64,000 nucleotides of DNA from Bacteroidota bacterium (GCA_029572935.1 JAKQHM010000004.1:55049-119048), one strand, 5' to 3'; numbered from the stretch's first letter, positions 45,271 through 54,245 are shown. Notes: generated by a model from the letters alone, not told the origin. Made by a program: numbers and translations.

Positions 45271-46086
45271 TTAAAAATAGCATCCCAATTTGTCGGAAAT
45301 TGAAATTTTTGTGCCTTCAGGCTGGTTTATTTCCTTAGGAATCAAATAAATACCAAAATTGACTGAGTTGCCTTGTCTTCTGTATCCGGAAAGGGTTTTC
45401 AGAGGTTCTTTTCCGATTTCTGATTGTCCCGGACTCAGGCCCGTCATGATACAGCGTTCGCATTTTTTAACGGAAACCAATTCCAGATCCCCCAGTCGGA
45501 TGGAGCGAATACGGTCTTCTTCATAGGGTTCGAGTTCGTCCAGGACCAGGTTGGCCCTAAACTGGTCCGGATGAATGAAGGTTCCGATGCGTTTGGATAA
45601 ATCCCTTATGGAGGCCAGATTGATCAGGTGAATGGGGTAGGCATCTGAAAAGTTTAAGGGGAATGCCCTGGGCCAATAATTGTTTTTTTTCATACGGGCT
45701 CCCGGTTTGACCTCTACAAGTTCCAGTTCCTTATTTAAAAAACGGGAGAACCATTCAGATGCCTCCGGATAGGAGCGGTTGGCAGAAAATCCGCTGTTCC
45801 ATACTTGGACAGGAATAGGCTTGCCGGATTGAACCAACTGAAAAGGCAGAAAAAGATCCTCTATAACGCGATCTGAGGTTTGAAAGACGAGGCCATTAGG
45901 GGATTGGCTGACCCTGATGGTGTTGAGCCGGGGCTCCTGTCTTTGGGTGATAAAATGGCCATTTGGGTCCACCAGCATCCATTGACGATCCCAAAGCAAC
46001 CCGGTTTCATGCACGAAATGTGCACTCAGGCTGATCCCGGGCAATGATTTTACAGGATAGACTCTTATTTCTTTCAAACTGGCCAT
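45271..46086 (-). CDS. MOSC domain protein (YcbX-like)
   Basis: A 271-residue protein with an N-terminal MOSC beta-barrel (LKEIRVYPVKSLPGISLSAHFV; GLLWDRQWMLVDPNGHFITQRQEPRL). The MOSC domain (FRANLVLDELEPYEEDRIRSIRLGDLELVSVKKCERC) keeps the conserved Cys pair (CERC). The family transfers or handles sulfur or reduces N-hydroxylated compounds with a molybdenum cofactor. The ATG at 46086 is used; the track's start at 46116 is a TTG upstream of the promoter element. Confidence 0.9.
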   Translation of the reverse strand: MASLKEIRVYPVKSLPGISLSAHFVHETGLLWDRQWMLVDPNGHFITQRQEPRLNTIRVSQSPNGLVFQTSDRVIEDLFLPFQLVQSGKPIPVQVWNSGFSANRSYPEASEWFSRFLNKELELVEVKPGARMKKNNYWPRAFPLNFSDAYPIHLINLASIRDLSKRIGTFIHPDQFRANLVLDELEPYEEDRIRSIRLGDLELVSVKKCERCIMTGLSPGQSEIGKEPLKTLSGYRRQGNSVNFGIYLIPKEINQPEGTKISISDKLGCYF

Positions 46087-46094
46087 CGACCAGA

Positions 46095-46102
46095 CAAAGG
46101 TA
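46095..46102 (-). promoter_or_regulatory. -7 element TACCTTTG upstream of MOSC gene
   Basis: Exact TAnnTTTG match on the minus strand, ending 8 bases before the ATG. It predicts a leader of only a few bases. Confidence 0.5.
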
Positions 46103-46234
46103 TAAGAATGAAGCAAAATGAATCCAATGTGCCTTTAGTCACAGTTGGAGATCCGGAACAGGAATGGATGAACCAATGTATGGCTTACATTGTCTGAATT
46201 TTACCAACTTTGCGATTTATCAGCTAATTTAAAT

Positions 46235-48295
46235 ATGGCCTCCCGGATGAACCAGACGATATTGAAGAAAGCTTTTATGCTGATGGCACAGGCAAAGGCA
46301 ATGACGGATCTTTATGAGGCCAATTTTAAATTTGTTTCCAAATACGTACATGCCACATCCAGGGGACATGAGGCTATACAGATTGCGGTAGGACTGCAGC
46401 TCAGAGCCCAGGATTATCTTTCTGCCTATTACAGGGATGACGCTTTATTGCTCTCCATAGGGATGAAACCCTACGATTTGATGCTCCAGTTGATGGCTAA
46501 AAGAGACGATCCTTTTTCAGGAGGGAGGACTTACTATTCTCACCCCAGCCTCAAGGATCCGGACAAACCCAAAATCCCTCATCAGTCTTCTGCTACGGGA
46601 ATGCAGGCAATTCCTACCACCGGGATAGCCATGGGACTTCAGTACAGGGAAAAAATGAATTTACCCAATCTTCAGGCAGAAAGGCCGGTTGTGGTTTGTT
46701 CACTGGGCGATGCGTCTATAACGGAAGGCGAGGTTTCCGAAGCCTTTCACATGGCATCGTTGAAATCACTGCCGATACTTTATCTTGTTCAGGATAATGA
46801 CTGGGATATATCTGCCCACAGTTCGGAAATCAGGAAAGGAAATGCCGTTGATTATGCAAAGGGATTTCCCGGACTCGAAGCTGTGTCCATTGACGGAACA
46901 GATTTTAAAACTTGCTGGGAAACCGCAACACAGATTATTCAGGAAATACGTCAGAATCCAAGACCTTTTCTATTGCATGCCCGAGTTCCACTTTTGAATC
47001 ATCATACTTCGGGCGTCAGAAAGGAATGGTATCGGGATGATCTGGAATTGCAGCAAACCAGAGATCCTTATCCCAGAATGATTGATTTGCTGAAAAATGA
47101 AGGATTCAGCCAGTCGGAAATAAGTGAATTAGAAAGTGAAGCTGCGGATATCGTTGCCAGGGATTTTGAGACAGCAAGGGCAGCAGATGATCCCATTCCG
47201 TCCGATTTGTATTTACATGCTTTTGCGGAGACTCCTGTTCTGACAGAGCAGGGTGACCGCAGTCCGGCAGGAGGTGAAGAAAAAGTGATGGTCGATTGTG
47301 CATTGTTTGCCATTGAAGAACTGATGCGCAAACATCCCGAATGTCTTTTGTATGGCCAGGATGTAGGAAAAAGGTTGGGAGGCGTATTTCGCGAGGCAGC
47401 CACCCTGGCGGAAAAGTTCGGAGACCACAGGGTGTTCAACACGCCCATCCAGGAGGCATTCATCGTGGGAAGTACGGTAGGTATGTCTGCTGCCGGATTG
47501 AAGCCGATTGTAGAAGTGCAGTTTGCGGATTACATATGGCCCGGACTGAATCAGCTGTTTACGGAGGTGGCCCGATCCAGCTATCTGACCATGGGAAAAT
47601 ATCCGGTCAGTATGCTGTTGCGCGTACCGATCGGTGCTTATGGAAGCGGAGGACCCTATCACTCTTCCAGTGTGGAATCCGTAGTCTGCAACATCAAAGG
47701 GTTAAAAGTAGTTTACCCATCCAATGGGGCCGATTTAAAGGGCTTGATCAAGGCAGCCTATTACGATTCCAATCCGGTGGTGATCTTTGAACACAAAGGT
47801 TTGTACTGGTCTAAAGTGCCGGGCACCGATGCAGCAAAGGTCATTATGCCCTCCGAAGATTATATACTGCCACTTGGCAAAGCTGCATTGGTCAGGCAGG
47901 CAGATGAGCGAATGGTACAGGAAGGACAGGCCGTGTGTGTCGTGACTTATGGAATGGGGGTGCACTGGGCGCTCAATGCAGCAGAGAAGCTTCCTGGGAG
48001 GGTCAGTATCATAGACCTCAGGACCCTGGTGCCTCTGGATACCGAATTGATCTACGAACAGGTCCGGAAACACCATCGTTGTCTGGTCGTGACCGAAGAA
48101 ACCATAGAGAACAGTTTTGCCCAAACCCTCGCCGGAAGAATTTCCGAGCATTGCTTCGAATATCTGGATGCGCCGGTCAAAGCCATCGGATCGGTGAACA
48201 TGCCAGCGATCCCTCTGAATGCCACGCTTGAAAAAGAAATGATCCTGAGCGCTGAAAAAGTCCTGGTTCATCTGGAGCAACTTTTAAATTATTAA
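46235..48295 (+). CDS. 2-oxoacid dehydrogenase E1, fused alpha and beta subunits
   Basis: A 686-residue thiamin-diphosphate enzyme for oxidative decarboxylation of branched-chain 2-oxoacids or a related substrate. The N-terminal half is E1 alpha: SRGHEAIQIAVGLQL, then the ThDP motif GDASITEGEVSEAFHMAS. The C-terminal half (from about residue 350) is E1 beta: CLLYGQDVGKRLGGVF, EAFIVGSTVGMSAAGLKPIVEVQFADYIWPG and LIDLRTLVPLDTELIYEQV-like C-domain. The single-chain arrangement is common in Bacteroidota. E2 and E3 genes are not in the window. The ATG at 46235 is preferred to the TTG at 46190. Confidence 0.92.
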   Translation: MASRMNQTILKKAFMLMAQAKAMTDLYEANFKFVSKYVHATSRGHEAIQIAVGLQLRAQDYLSAYYRDDALLLSIGMKPYDLMLQLMAKRDDPFSGGRTYYSHPSLKDPDKPKIPHQSSATGMQAIPTTGIAMGLQYREKMNLPNLQAERPVVVCSLGDASITEGEVSEAFHMASLKSLPILYLVQDNDWDISAHSSEIRKGNAVDYAKGFPGLEAVSIDGTDFKTCWETATQIIQEIRQNPRPFLLHARVPLLNHHTSGVRKEWYRDDLELQQTRDPYPRMIDLLKNEGFSQSEISELESEAADIVARDFETARAADDPIPSDLYLHAFAETPVLTEQGDRSPAGGEEKVMVDCALFAIEELMRKHPECLLYGQDVGKRLGGVFREAATLAEKFGDHRVFNTPIQEAFIVGSTVGMSAAGLKPIVEVQFADYIWPGLNQLFTEVARSSYLTMGKYPVSMLLRVPIGAYGSGGPYHSSSVESVVCNIKGLKVVYPSNGADLKGLIKAAYYDSNPVVIFEHKGLYWSKVPGTDAAKVIMPSEDYILPLGKAALVRQADERMVQEGQAVCVVTYGMGVHWALNAAEKLPGRVSIIDLRTLVPLDTELIYEQVRKHHRCLVVTEETIENSFAQTLAGRISEHCFEYLDAPVKAIGSVNMPAIPLNATLEKEMILSAEKVLVHLEQLLNY

Positions 48296-48298
48296 GTC

Positions 48299-49192
48299 AT
48301 GGATAGTCCAGATTTTATTGAAATCATCCTTTCCTCCTACACGGGTTACTGGAATTATTTGAAGTCTGAAATTCTACTTCAGCCGCAGGGAAAACCCTGG
48401 TACGAAAACTATTTTTATGCGCTCATTCTCATTTCTTTACTGATCTGGGCGGTAGAGATTTTGTTTCCATGGCGCAAAGGGCAGGCGATATTCCGCAAGG
48501 ATTTCTGGCTCGATGCTTTTTACATGTTTTTTAATTTTTTCCTTTTCTCTTTGATCGCCTACAATGCTTTGTCCAACATAGGCGTGGAATTATTCAATTC
48601 ACTGCTTGGAACAGTGGGGATACAAAATCTGGTGGCTTTGGAGCTTTCATCCTGGCCCCGCTGGTCTCAATTTCTGATCATGTTTGTGGTCGCGGATTTT
48701 GTTCAATGGAATGTCCACAGGATGCTGCACAAAGTCCCCTGGATGTGGGAGTTTCACAAAGTCCATCACAGCGTCGAGCAGATGGGTTTTGCAGCACATC
48801 TCAGGTTTCACTTTATGGAGACCATCATCTACAAAACTGTGCAATATATACCGCTTGCCATGCTGGGATTTGGGATTCAGGATTTTTTCATCATCCACAT
48901 GATCGCCTTGCTGATCGGACACATCAATCATGCCAATTTGAATGTAAGCTATGGTCCTCTCAAGTATATTTTAAATAATCCCGTCATGCACATTTGGCAT
49001 CATGCAAAGGATCTTCCCAAAGGTTCCTATGGCGTGAATTTTGGTCTGAGCCTAAGCATATGGGATTATCTTTTTGGAACCAGTTACATTCCATCTGACG
49101 GCAGGGATATTGCATTGGGTTTTGAAAAAATTGAGAAATATCCCTCCGGATTTTGGAACCATCTCCTGGCACCTTTTCGCAACAGATCATGA
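48299..49192 (+). CDS. sterol desaturase/fatty acid hydroxylase family protein
   Basis: A 297-residue integral membrane di-iron oxygenase. The histidine clusters are visible as WNVHRMLH, EFHKVHHSVEQ, GHINHANLNV and HIWHHAK. At least four hydrophobic helices surround them. The family inserts hydroxyl groups or double bonds into lipids; the substrate is not evident. It starts 3 bases after the E1 gene and its stop overlaps the next start (ATGA), so E1, hydroxylase and the small membrane gene appear co-transcribed. Confidence 0.92.
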   Translation: MDSPDFIEIILSSYTGYWNYLKSEILLQPQGKPWYENYFYALILISLLIWAVEILFPWRKGQAIFRKDFWLDAFYMFFNFFLFSLIAYNALSNIGVELFNSLLGTVGIQNLVALELSSWPRWSQFLIMFVVADFVQWNVHRMLHKVPWMWEFHKVHHSVEQMGFAAHLRFHFMETIIYKTVQYIPLAMLGFGIQDFFIIHMIALLIGHINHANLNVSYGPLKYILNNPVMHIWHHAKDLPKGSYGVNFGLSLSIWDYLFGTSYIPSDGRDIALGFEKIEKYPSGFWNHLLAPFRNRS

Positions 49193-49416
49193 AGGAAAAA
49201 CCGGATTATCTCGTATGGGCGATTGTGGCCAGCCTCACACTGGGACTAGCTCCCTGGTATCCGGAACCCCATTTGTTTGGAAAGATCCGCTGGGTGATGG
49301 GAGGTGCGGTCGGAATGGAACCCATGGATTGGTTTGATTTGTTTTGGCATGGTGCACCCTTTATTTTTCTGATCGTAGTTTTGTTGGGGAGGCTAAAGAA
49401 ATTCACCCAGAAATAA
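49189..49416 (+). CDS. small two-helix membrane protein
   Basis: A 75-residue protein with two transmembrane segments (YLVWAIVASLTLGLAPW; APFIFLIVVLLGRL) and a conserved-looking loop (PEPHLFGKIRWVMGGAVGM, then DWFDLFWHG). I recall short Bacteroidota proteins of this type, sometimes labelled RND transporter without support. The ATG at 49189 overlaps the preceding stop by four bases, indicating translational coupling. The function is unknown. Confidence 0.8.
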   Translation: MKEKPDYLVWAIVASLTLGLAPWYPEPHLFGKIRWVMGGAVGMEPMDWFDLFWHGAPFIFLIVVLLGRLKKFTQK

Positions 49417-49473
49417 GGCAAAGAAAAATTATTCACAGCTCTCTAAAATTGAAGAACATAAATCCTTCCTGAC

Positions 49474-50229
49474 ATGATCGCACACAAAGTAAGAGAGGGT
49501 TTGGCTTGTAAGGGGATCTGGCTTAATTTGCCTTCTGAATATTCGGCCCGCTGGCTTTCACGCTTTGATCTGGATTTTATCACCATAGACTCGGAACACG
49601 CAGCGGTCGATCCCAATACCCTGTATCGGATGATTTCTTCTATATTATGCTCAGGCAGGGTTTCTCCCCTGGTCCGCATTGCCGGCGCGAATGAGCCGGA
49701 AATCAAAAGGGCTTTGGATGCCGGCGCACATGGCATCATAGTCCCAATGGTGAATACGGTGGATCAGGCAATGGATATTGTCAGATGGTCCAGATATCCT
49801 CCTCTCGGATCCAGAAGTTTTGGAAATGCGATGGCAGGATTGGCTTTTGGACAGACCATGAAGGAATATCTCCTTACGGCAAACGATCAGACCCTGCTGG
49901 CTATTCAGATCGAACACCAAGATGCGCTGGCCCAACTGGATGATATTTTTTCAGTGAATGGGATTGACCTGGCATTCGTAGGTCCTTCTGATCTTTCATT
50001 GTCCCTGGGCCTGGAGCCGGCTCCTGAAAATGCCCATCCCTTATTTCTGGATGCATTGGATAAAATAAAGAATGCCGCTACCAGACATAAGATTCCTTTG
50101 GGGATTTATTGCTCCGGTCCCGAAGCAGCAAAAAAGAGATTGGAGGAGGGATTCAGCTTTGTGGTACTGGGCAGTGATATGCAGCTTTTGGATCAGGCTA
50201 TGAATACAATGCTGAAAAAGTTCATCTGA
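49474..50229 (+). CDS. HpcH/HpaI aldolase family protein
   Basis: A 251-residue class II pyruvate aldolase of the HpcH/HpaI fold, which cleaves or forms 4-hydroxy-2-oxoacids with a divalent metal. Key parts are FITIDSEHAAVD (catalytic His), SPLVRIAGANEPEIKRALDAGAHGIIVPMVNT (conserved Arg), IEHQDALAQLDDIFSVNGIDLAFVGPSDLSLSLGL (metal-binding Glu and Asp) and GIYCSGPEAAKKRLEEGFSFVVLGSD. The physiological substrate is uncertain. Confidence 0.92.
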   Translation: MIAHKVREGLACKGIWLNLPSEYSARWLSRFDLDFITIDSEHAAVDPNTLYRMISSILCSGRVSPLVRIAGANEPEIKRALDAGAHGIIVPMVNTVDQAMDIVRWSRYPPLGSRSFGNAMAGLAFGQTMKEYLLTANDQTLLAIQIEHQDALAQLDDIFSVNGIDLAFVGPSDLSLSLGLEPAPENAHPLFLDALDKIKNAATRHKIPLGIYCSGPEAAKKRLEEGFSFVVLGSDMQLLDQAMNTMLKKFI

Positions 50230-50284
50230 ATTAGCTACGCGAAGCAAAATGACCTAAATGGGGAATGATCCGTTCGGGATTCAA

Positions 50285-50953
50285 TCAGGAAAGGTATTTT
50301 GAAGCTTCTCTGACGGTTAAGGGATGAAGTCTGGTTTCTGACAGAAAATCAGAGACTGCTTCATGATTGGTTTTAGAGTATTGTCGCAGTGCCCAACCTG
50401 CGGCCTTGTTCAGGAAGAACTCCCTGGAGTCCCTGGTCATCAGGATGAGCTTCTTAAGTAGCTTAAAATCCGTTTGATCGCGAAAGAACAGCTGTAGAAT
50501 CACCGCAGATCTGGGATACCAGAAGGGTTCCATTTTAATCCACTTCATGGCCGTAGGGCCGACAAGTTCCGGGTAGCGGAGCAGTGTCTTGCCTGCCAGG
50601 CCGGCCGAAATCATGTCCACGGTGTCCCACCAGGGCTGGTCCCCGATTATTTGTTCAAAAAAAGGGATTTGGTCCGGCGTGTATTTTTTTTGAAACAAAG
50701 CCGCGTAATCCATTGCTGCATATTTGTACTCTCTGGCGTCCTGAGCCCAACACTCTGACATAAAATCCTCAATTTGAGGCCAGTCGTATTTTTTGTATTG
50801 AGCAAAAATGTCTTTTTGGAGTACTCGGCGAGTGGGAGCAGCCAACCCTAAAAACACAAATTGGTCTCTCATATATGCCTGCATGGCGTCGGCCCTTGCA
50901 GGATTTTGATTTTTTTCGAAAACGGATTTTACGGATTGGAAGATTTTACCCAT
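50285..50953 (-). CDS. DNA alkylation repair protein (AlkD-like)
   Basis: A 222-residue HEAT-repeat DNA glycosylase that removes alkylated bases without base flipping in its best-studied members. Counterparts of the AlkD residues are visible: WWDTVD (Trp and Asp), YPRSAVI (Arg) and AAGWALRQY (Trp). The track extends the frame to 51055, but those 34 residues are the reverse complement of tRNA-Leu. The ATG at 50953 (MGKIFQSVKSVF) is used. Confidence 0.93.
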   Translation of the reverse strand: MGKIFQSVKSVFEKNQNPARADAMQAYMRDQFVFLGLAAPTRRVLQKDIFAQYKKYDWPQIEDFMSECWAQDAREYKYAAMDYAALFQKKYTPDQIPFFEQIIGDQPWWDTVDMISAGLAGKTLLRYPELVGPTAMKWIKMEPFWYPRSAVILQLFFRDQTDFKLLKKLILMTRDSREFFLNKAAGWALRQYSKTNHEAVSDFLSETRLHPLTVREASKYLS

Positions 50954-50970
50954 TTTTGCGCTTCGTTTTT

Positions 50971-51054
50971 GCCGGAGTGGTGAAATTGGTAGACACGCAC
51001 GTTTCAGGGGCGTGTGCTCGTGAGGGCATGTGGGTTCGAGTCCCACCTCCGGCA
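50971..51054 (+). tRNA. tRNA-Leu (anticodon CAG)
   Basis: Acceptor arms GCCGGAG (50971) and CTCCGGC with discriminator A; D-arm GTG...CAC with GG in the loop; anticodon stem CACGT/GCGTG with loop TTCAGGG giving anticodon CAG (reads CUG). A long class II variable arm (TGCTC...GAGGGCA) is present, and the T-arm is GTGGGTTCGAGTCCCAC. The 3' CCA is not encoded. Confidence 0.97.
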
Positions 51055-51070
51055 CTTACTTTTAAAAAGC

Positions 51071-53356
51071 TCATCTGATCAAAGTGAGCAACTTTCTTTC
51101 CCTGACCACCTCCCTGTTTGCTGCTTTGAATTCCAGATCATAGGTATACACGCCTGGGATGGCATCCTGACCGTCGTTTTGAAACTTACCATTCCAGCCC
51201 TGGCCGGGATCTTCGGATTCAAAGATGATTCCTCCCCAGCGATCATATATTTTAAGCCGGAAATATTCCAGATCCTTCATTTTGCCGACAGGTCCAAATA
51301 CCTCATTGACCCCATCTCCGTTAGGGGTAAAGGCATTGGGCATAAACAAGGTGAAATCCCGGAAGACAAATACACGGAACTCCAAAGTATCCGTACATAG
51401 AAAGCGATCGGATGCGATCATCTTGATGCTATGCCAACCGGTATCGAGGAAATTATAATTCAGGCTTTTGTCAAAGAAGTATTCTTTGTCATTGATGATC
51501 CAGGTTCTGCCGATGGTATTGGCGCTCAGGTCTTCCAGCAGGATCATCGCGGAGTCTATCTCTACCGTACTGCGGTCCACTCTACCTGATGCAGTAGGGG
51601 GAGCGTATACTGTTACAATGTTATTGAACGCTCCTTCATTACGGCAGCCGGTAGGGGATATTACCTCCAGTTTCAGGTCGTAGCTTCCCACAGAATCAAA
51701 GGTTTGGGTAAAATTGGTGCCGTTCCTGTTGACCCCATTGCTGAAACTCCAGTTAAACCGATAGCTGCTGTCTGTAGGGAAGGAAATATTTTTGAACGCC
51801 ACCTTGAGGGGGACACAGCCTTCCTTCACAGAGGGTTCGAAAATGACCACCTCTGGTGCGGGTTGCCAGACCAGGCCTTTTTGAATTTTGTTTTTGCATC
51901 CAAACTCATCAGTCACCTCCAGGTTTACGGTATACCGGTCGGGATATACGTATTGTATGTTCATGTTTGGACTGAATCCGCGGAAGCCATCTCCGAAATC
52001 CCAATTCCATGCCGAGATTTTGGAATAGGCCGATTGGGATAAATCGATGAAGTTTACAGGGCCGGCCTTGCAACTGTCAAAGTTGATTGAAAAATCTGTT
52101 TTAATTTCCGGAATGACGTTGACTTCGAAATTGACCGTATCGCTGCAGTTGGTGCCTGGATTGAGGATGAATCTTCCTTTATGCAGTCCACCTTCTTTAA
52201 ATGTGATTTTAGGGGCCCATCCTCTGAAGGTGTCAATTATTCCTCCGTTTTCATACTCCCACAGTACATCGGAGATGTATTGCTGCTGATAGCTTCCGTT
52301 TACCATCTGGAGTTCATTTGAATTGCAGAGAAGTATGGACTGGTAATTGGGGCGCAGTTCCGTGCCATTATTGAGTTTACCTACCACTGTGCCCTGGCAA
52401 CTGGCGACATTAAACTGGAAGTCCCTGCGCAAAGTAGAGAGCAAGGTTCCATTCCGATATTCTGAAACACAAACAGATACGACAAACTGCCCCAGCGTAT
52501 TGGGTTCCCCGGTGATCTGTCCGGTCAGTGAATTGATCGTAACGGGAGGGTTGCCTCCCATAGGAAACAGGTAGGTGTATAAGGGTGCCCTGAACTGAAC
52601 CAGGGGGAATGGGGGAGGGCAGTCCGGCGTTGGGATCACTGAATTGCATGGATTGCCGCCACCTCCGCCCTGTCCTCCTCCGGCCAGGGGTTCGCAGAAG
52701 CTGTAAACCAGCAGATCTCCATCTTCGTCAACGGCCTGATGATCAAAATTCAAAGGGTTGTTGACGCAAACGACAGTGGGGGGAAAGTTGAGGAATCGGG
52801 GAGAGTTGTTGCAGGTCCTTTGGGCCTCCGGATGGATGGAAATGGTAAATGTGGCTCCTGTTCCTCCCGGGTTGAGAATATTTGAAATGGTATTGTTCCG
52901 GCAACATCTTTGCCAAACAATGACGTATTCATTGCTGATGATGGGGAGGGTGACATCGTATTCGTAGGTACCACTTTCGACGCAGATATCAGGCGGAAGG
53001 ATCAGGCAAGGATATTCCGGCGGGGCAATCTTGAAAGGGCCGTCGGTCAATCTGGGAATGCTGAATTCCTGATTGTTGGGTCTGACATTGGTATAGGATC
53101 CGTTGTTCTCTTTGCGGAAGATGGTAAAGCCCAGGGGTGCATCAAAACCCGCAGCATTTTGCTGGGGTCTGCAGTCTCGGTACAGTTTAATAAAAATCCG
53201 GTAGGTCCTTGTGGTGGTGTCCAGACCATTATTTCCATAACCAAGGCAGCGATAATAGAGCTCCCCGCCAATGATATGGGCGGCTTTTGTATCAACTGAA
53301 AAAACTGTGATCAGGATGATGACAGCTGTAATAGCAATCTTGTTCCAAATATTCAT
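51071..53356 (-). CDS. secreted PKD-domain protein with gliding-motility-associated C-terminal (CHU_C) domain
   Basis: A 761-residue exported protein. A signal peptide (IAITAVIILITVFSVDTKA) leads into a conserved N-terminal module that opens with AAHIIGGELYYRCLG and contains YRIFIKLYRDC. A cadherin-like segment follows (GNPPVTINSLTGQITGEPNTLGQFVVSVCVSEY). Two PKD domains are then visible (AWNWDFGDGFRGFSPNMNIQYVYPDRYTVNLEV; FNWSFSNGVNRNGTNFTQTFDSVGSYDLKLEV), then an Ig-like segment and the CHU_C domain (MPNAFTPNGDGVNEVFGP ... IYDRWGGIIFES). It is probable type IX cargo at the cell surface, with an unknown ligand. The ATG at 53356 follows a -7 element; the track's start is a TTG. Confidence 0.9.
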   Translation of the reverse strand: MNIWNKIAITAVIILITVFSVDTKAAHIIGGELYYRCLGYGNNGLDTTTRTYRIFIKLYRDCRPQQNAAGFDAPLGFTIFRKENNGSYTNVRPNNQEFSIPRLTDGPFKIAPPEYPCLILPPDICVESGTYEYDVTLPIISNEYVIVWQRCCRNNTISNILNPGGTGATFTISIHPEAQRTCNNSPRFLNFPPTVVCVNNPLNFDHQAVDEDGDLLVYSFCEPLAGGGQGGGGGNPCNSVIPTPDCPPPFPLVQFRAPLYTYLFPMGGNPPVTINSLTGQITGEPNTLGQFVVSVCVSEYRNGTLLSTLRRDFQFNVASCQGTVVGKLNNGTELRPNYQSILLCNSNELQMVNGSYQQQYISDVLWEYENGGIIDTFRGWAPKITFKEGGLHKGRFILNPGTNCSDTVNFEVNVIPEIKTDFSINFDSCKAGPVNFIDLSQSAYSKISAWNWDFGDGFRGFSPNMNIQYVYPDRYTVNLEVTDEFGCKNKIQKGLVWQPAPEVVIFEPSVKEGCVPLKVAFKNISFPTDSSYRFNWSFSNGVNRNGTNFTQTFDSVGSYDLKLEVISPTGCRNEGAFNNIVTVYAPPTASGRVDRSTVEIDSAMILLEDLSANTIGRTWIINDKEYFFDKSLNYNFLDTGWHSIKMIASDRFLCTDTLEFRVFVFRDFTLFMPNAFTPNGDGVNEVFGPVGKMKDLEYFRLKIYDRWGGIIFESEDPGQGWNGKFQNDGQDAIPGVYTYDLEFKAANREVVRERKLLTLIR

Positions 53357-53372
53357 ACTGTCGATTGACAAT

Positions 53373-53380
53373 CAAAGGTA
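53373..53380 (-). promoter_or_regulatory. -7 element TACCTTTG upstream of PKD/CHU_C gene
   Basis: Exact TAnnTTTG match on the minus strand, 16 bases before the ATG at 53356. It overlaps the TTG start used in the track. Confidence 0.5.
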
Positions 53381-53404
53381 ATGATTGTTCAGACTGTCCG
53401 GCAT

Positions 53405-54148
53405 TCAATTGACAGGAAAAGCCTTGTTCAGGCAGGGCGGGGTGGATGCATTTTGCTCAAAAGCACAGCAATGTAATTCTGCAGTAACCAAAATGTTTTC
53501 AGCCAGTGACTTAGGGATCAGGAATTGTTTTTGGGCAGGAGAGGAAACCGTCATGGAACCATCGTATTCTTCAATCTCTACTATGTGGATCGGATCCCCA
53601 ATCTGCAAACCTATCTTATTCATGTACCGGATAAATTTTTCGGAGTGATCATTGACTGCCGTGATGCGGTAATCCCGGCCTGTCTCTGCCCTGTCCAGTG
53701 CGATAAAGCACCTTCCCCTCATGTTTCCACGTTTGTCTGGGATCGGATCGCCATGCGGATCAAAAAGAGGATATCCGAGCAATTCATCAATGCGGTCAAT
53801 GAGCTTGGCAGACCGTATATGTTCCAATTGATTGGAAATATCATCGATCTCCTCCCACCCAAAACCCATTCTTTTTACAAGGTAGGTTTTCCAGAGCCTT
53901 TGGTTTCTGATGATATGGATAGCAAGGCTTTTTCCAATGATGGTCAAGCGAAGAGGCTGATATTTTTCGTACGCAATCAGTCCTTTATCGCTCAGCCTTT
54001 TGATGGTCTCTGTGATCGTCCCCGGTTTGAGTCCCAGATATCCGGCAAGTTCATTGGTGCCGGCAGATGAGTCTGGACTCTGCTCGCTCAGCTCGTAAAT
54101 GGCCTTGATGTAATTTTCTTCGGTGAGGCTCAACAGGTTAAGTTCCAT
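53405..54148 (-). CDS. DtxR/MntR family metal-dependent transcriptional regulator
   Basis: A 247-residue regulator. It has a winged helix-turn-helix (SLTEENYIKAIYELSEQ; NELAGYLGLKPGTITETIKRLSDKGLIAYEKYQPLRLT) and a dimerisation/metal-binding domain with candidate ligands His and Glu in NQLEHIRSAKLIDRIDELLGYPLFDPHGDPIP. A C-terminal FeoA/SH3-like domain follows (AVNDHSEKFIRYMNKIGLQIGDPIHIVEIEEYDGSM). With Fe2+ or Mn2+ bound, the family represses metal uptake genes. It is divergent to a FecA-like receptor, with an inverted repeat in between, so that receptor is the likely target. Its ATG lies four bases from a -7 element. Confidence 0.94.
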   Translation of the reverse strand: MELNLLSLTEENYIKAIYELSEQSPDSSAGTNELAGYLGLKPGTITETIKRLSDKGLIAYEKYQPLRLTIIGKSLAIHIIRNQRLWKTYLVKRMGFGWEEIDDISNQLEHIRSAKLIDRIDELLGYPLFDPHGDPIPDKRGNMRGRCFIALDRAETGRDYRITAVNDHSEKFIRYMNKIGLQIGDPIHIVEIEEYDGSMTVSSPAQKQFLIPKSLAENILVTAELHCCAFEQNASTPPCLNKAFPVN

Positions 54149-54152
54149 TCTG

Positions 54153-54160
54153 CAAAAATA
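54153..54160 (-). promoter_or_regulatory. -7 element TATTTTTG upstream of the DtxR-family gene
   Basis: TAnnTTTG match on the minus strand, ending only four bases before the ATG at 54148; it predicts a practically leaderless message. Confidence 0.45.
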
Positions 54161-54181
54161 TAAAAAAATTATTTTATTTAA

Positions 54182-54203
54182 AGTTTGTACACCCTAACAA
54201 ATT
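54182..54203. promoter_or_regulatory. candidate operator of the DtxR-family regulator
   Basis: Inverted repeat with arms AGTTTGT and ACAAATT (six of seven complementary positions) around 8 bases (ACACCCTA), located midway between the divergent regulator and TonB receptor. It covers a TTTG that could be the -33 box of the receptor promoter, so binding would block it. Confidence 0.4.
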
Positions 54204-54204
54204 T

Positions 54205-54212
54205 TATCTTTG
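54205..54212 (+). promoter_or_regulatory. -7 element TATCTTTG upstream of TonB receptor
   Basis: Exact TAnnTTTG match on the plus strand with a TTTG 17 bases upstream (54184-54187), near the usual 19-21 spacing; 33 bases before the ATG at 54246. Confidence 0.5.
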
Positions 54213-54245
54213 CCCCTAAATTGGATTAAATTATATAATACGGAC

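Noticed and set aside
46196-46215. Possible promoter before the E1 gene (TACCAACTTTG)
   Set aside because: Spacing between TA and TTTG is too long for the TAnnTTTG consensus, so it is not called.
50875-51078. 67-residue plus-strand ORF over the tRNA
   Set aside because: Its C-terminal half (VKLVDTHVSGACAREG) is a translation of tRNA-Leu; the rest is antisense to the AlkD-like gene.
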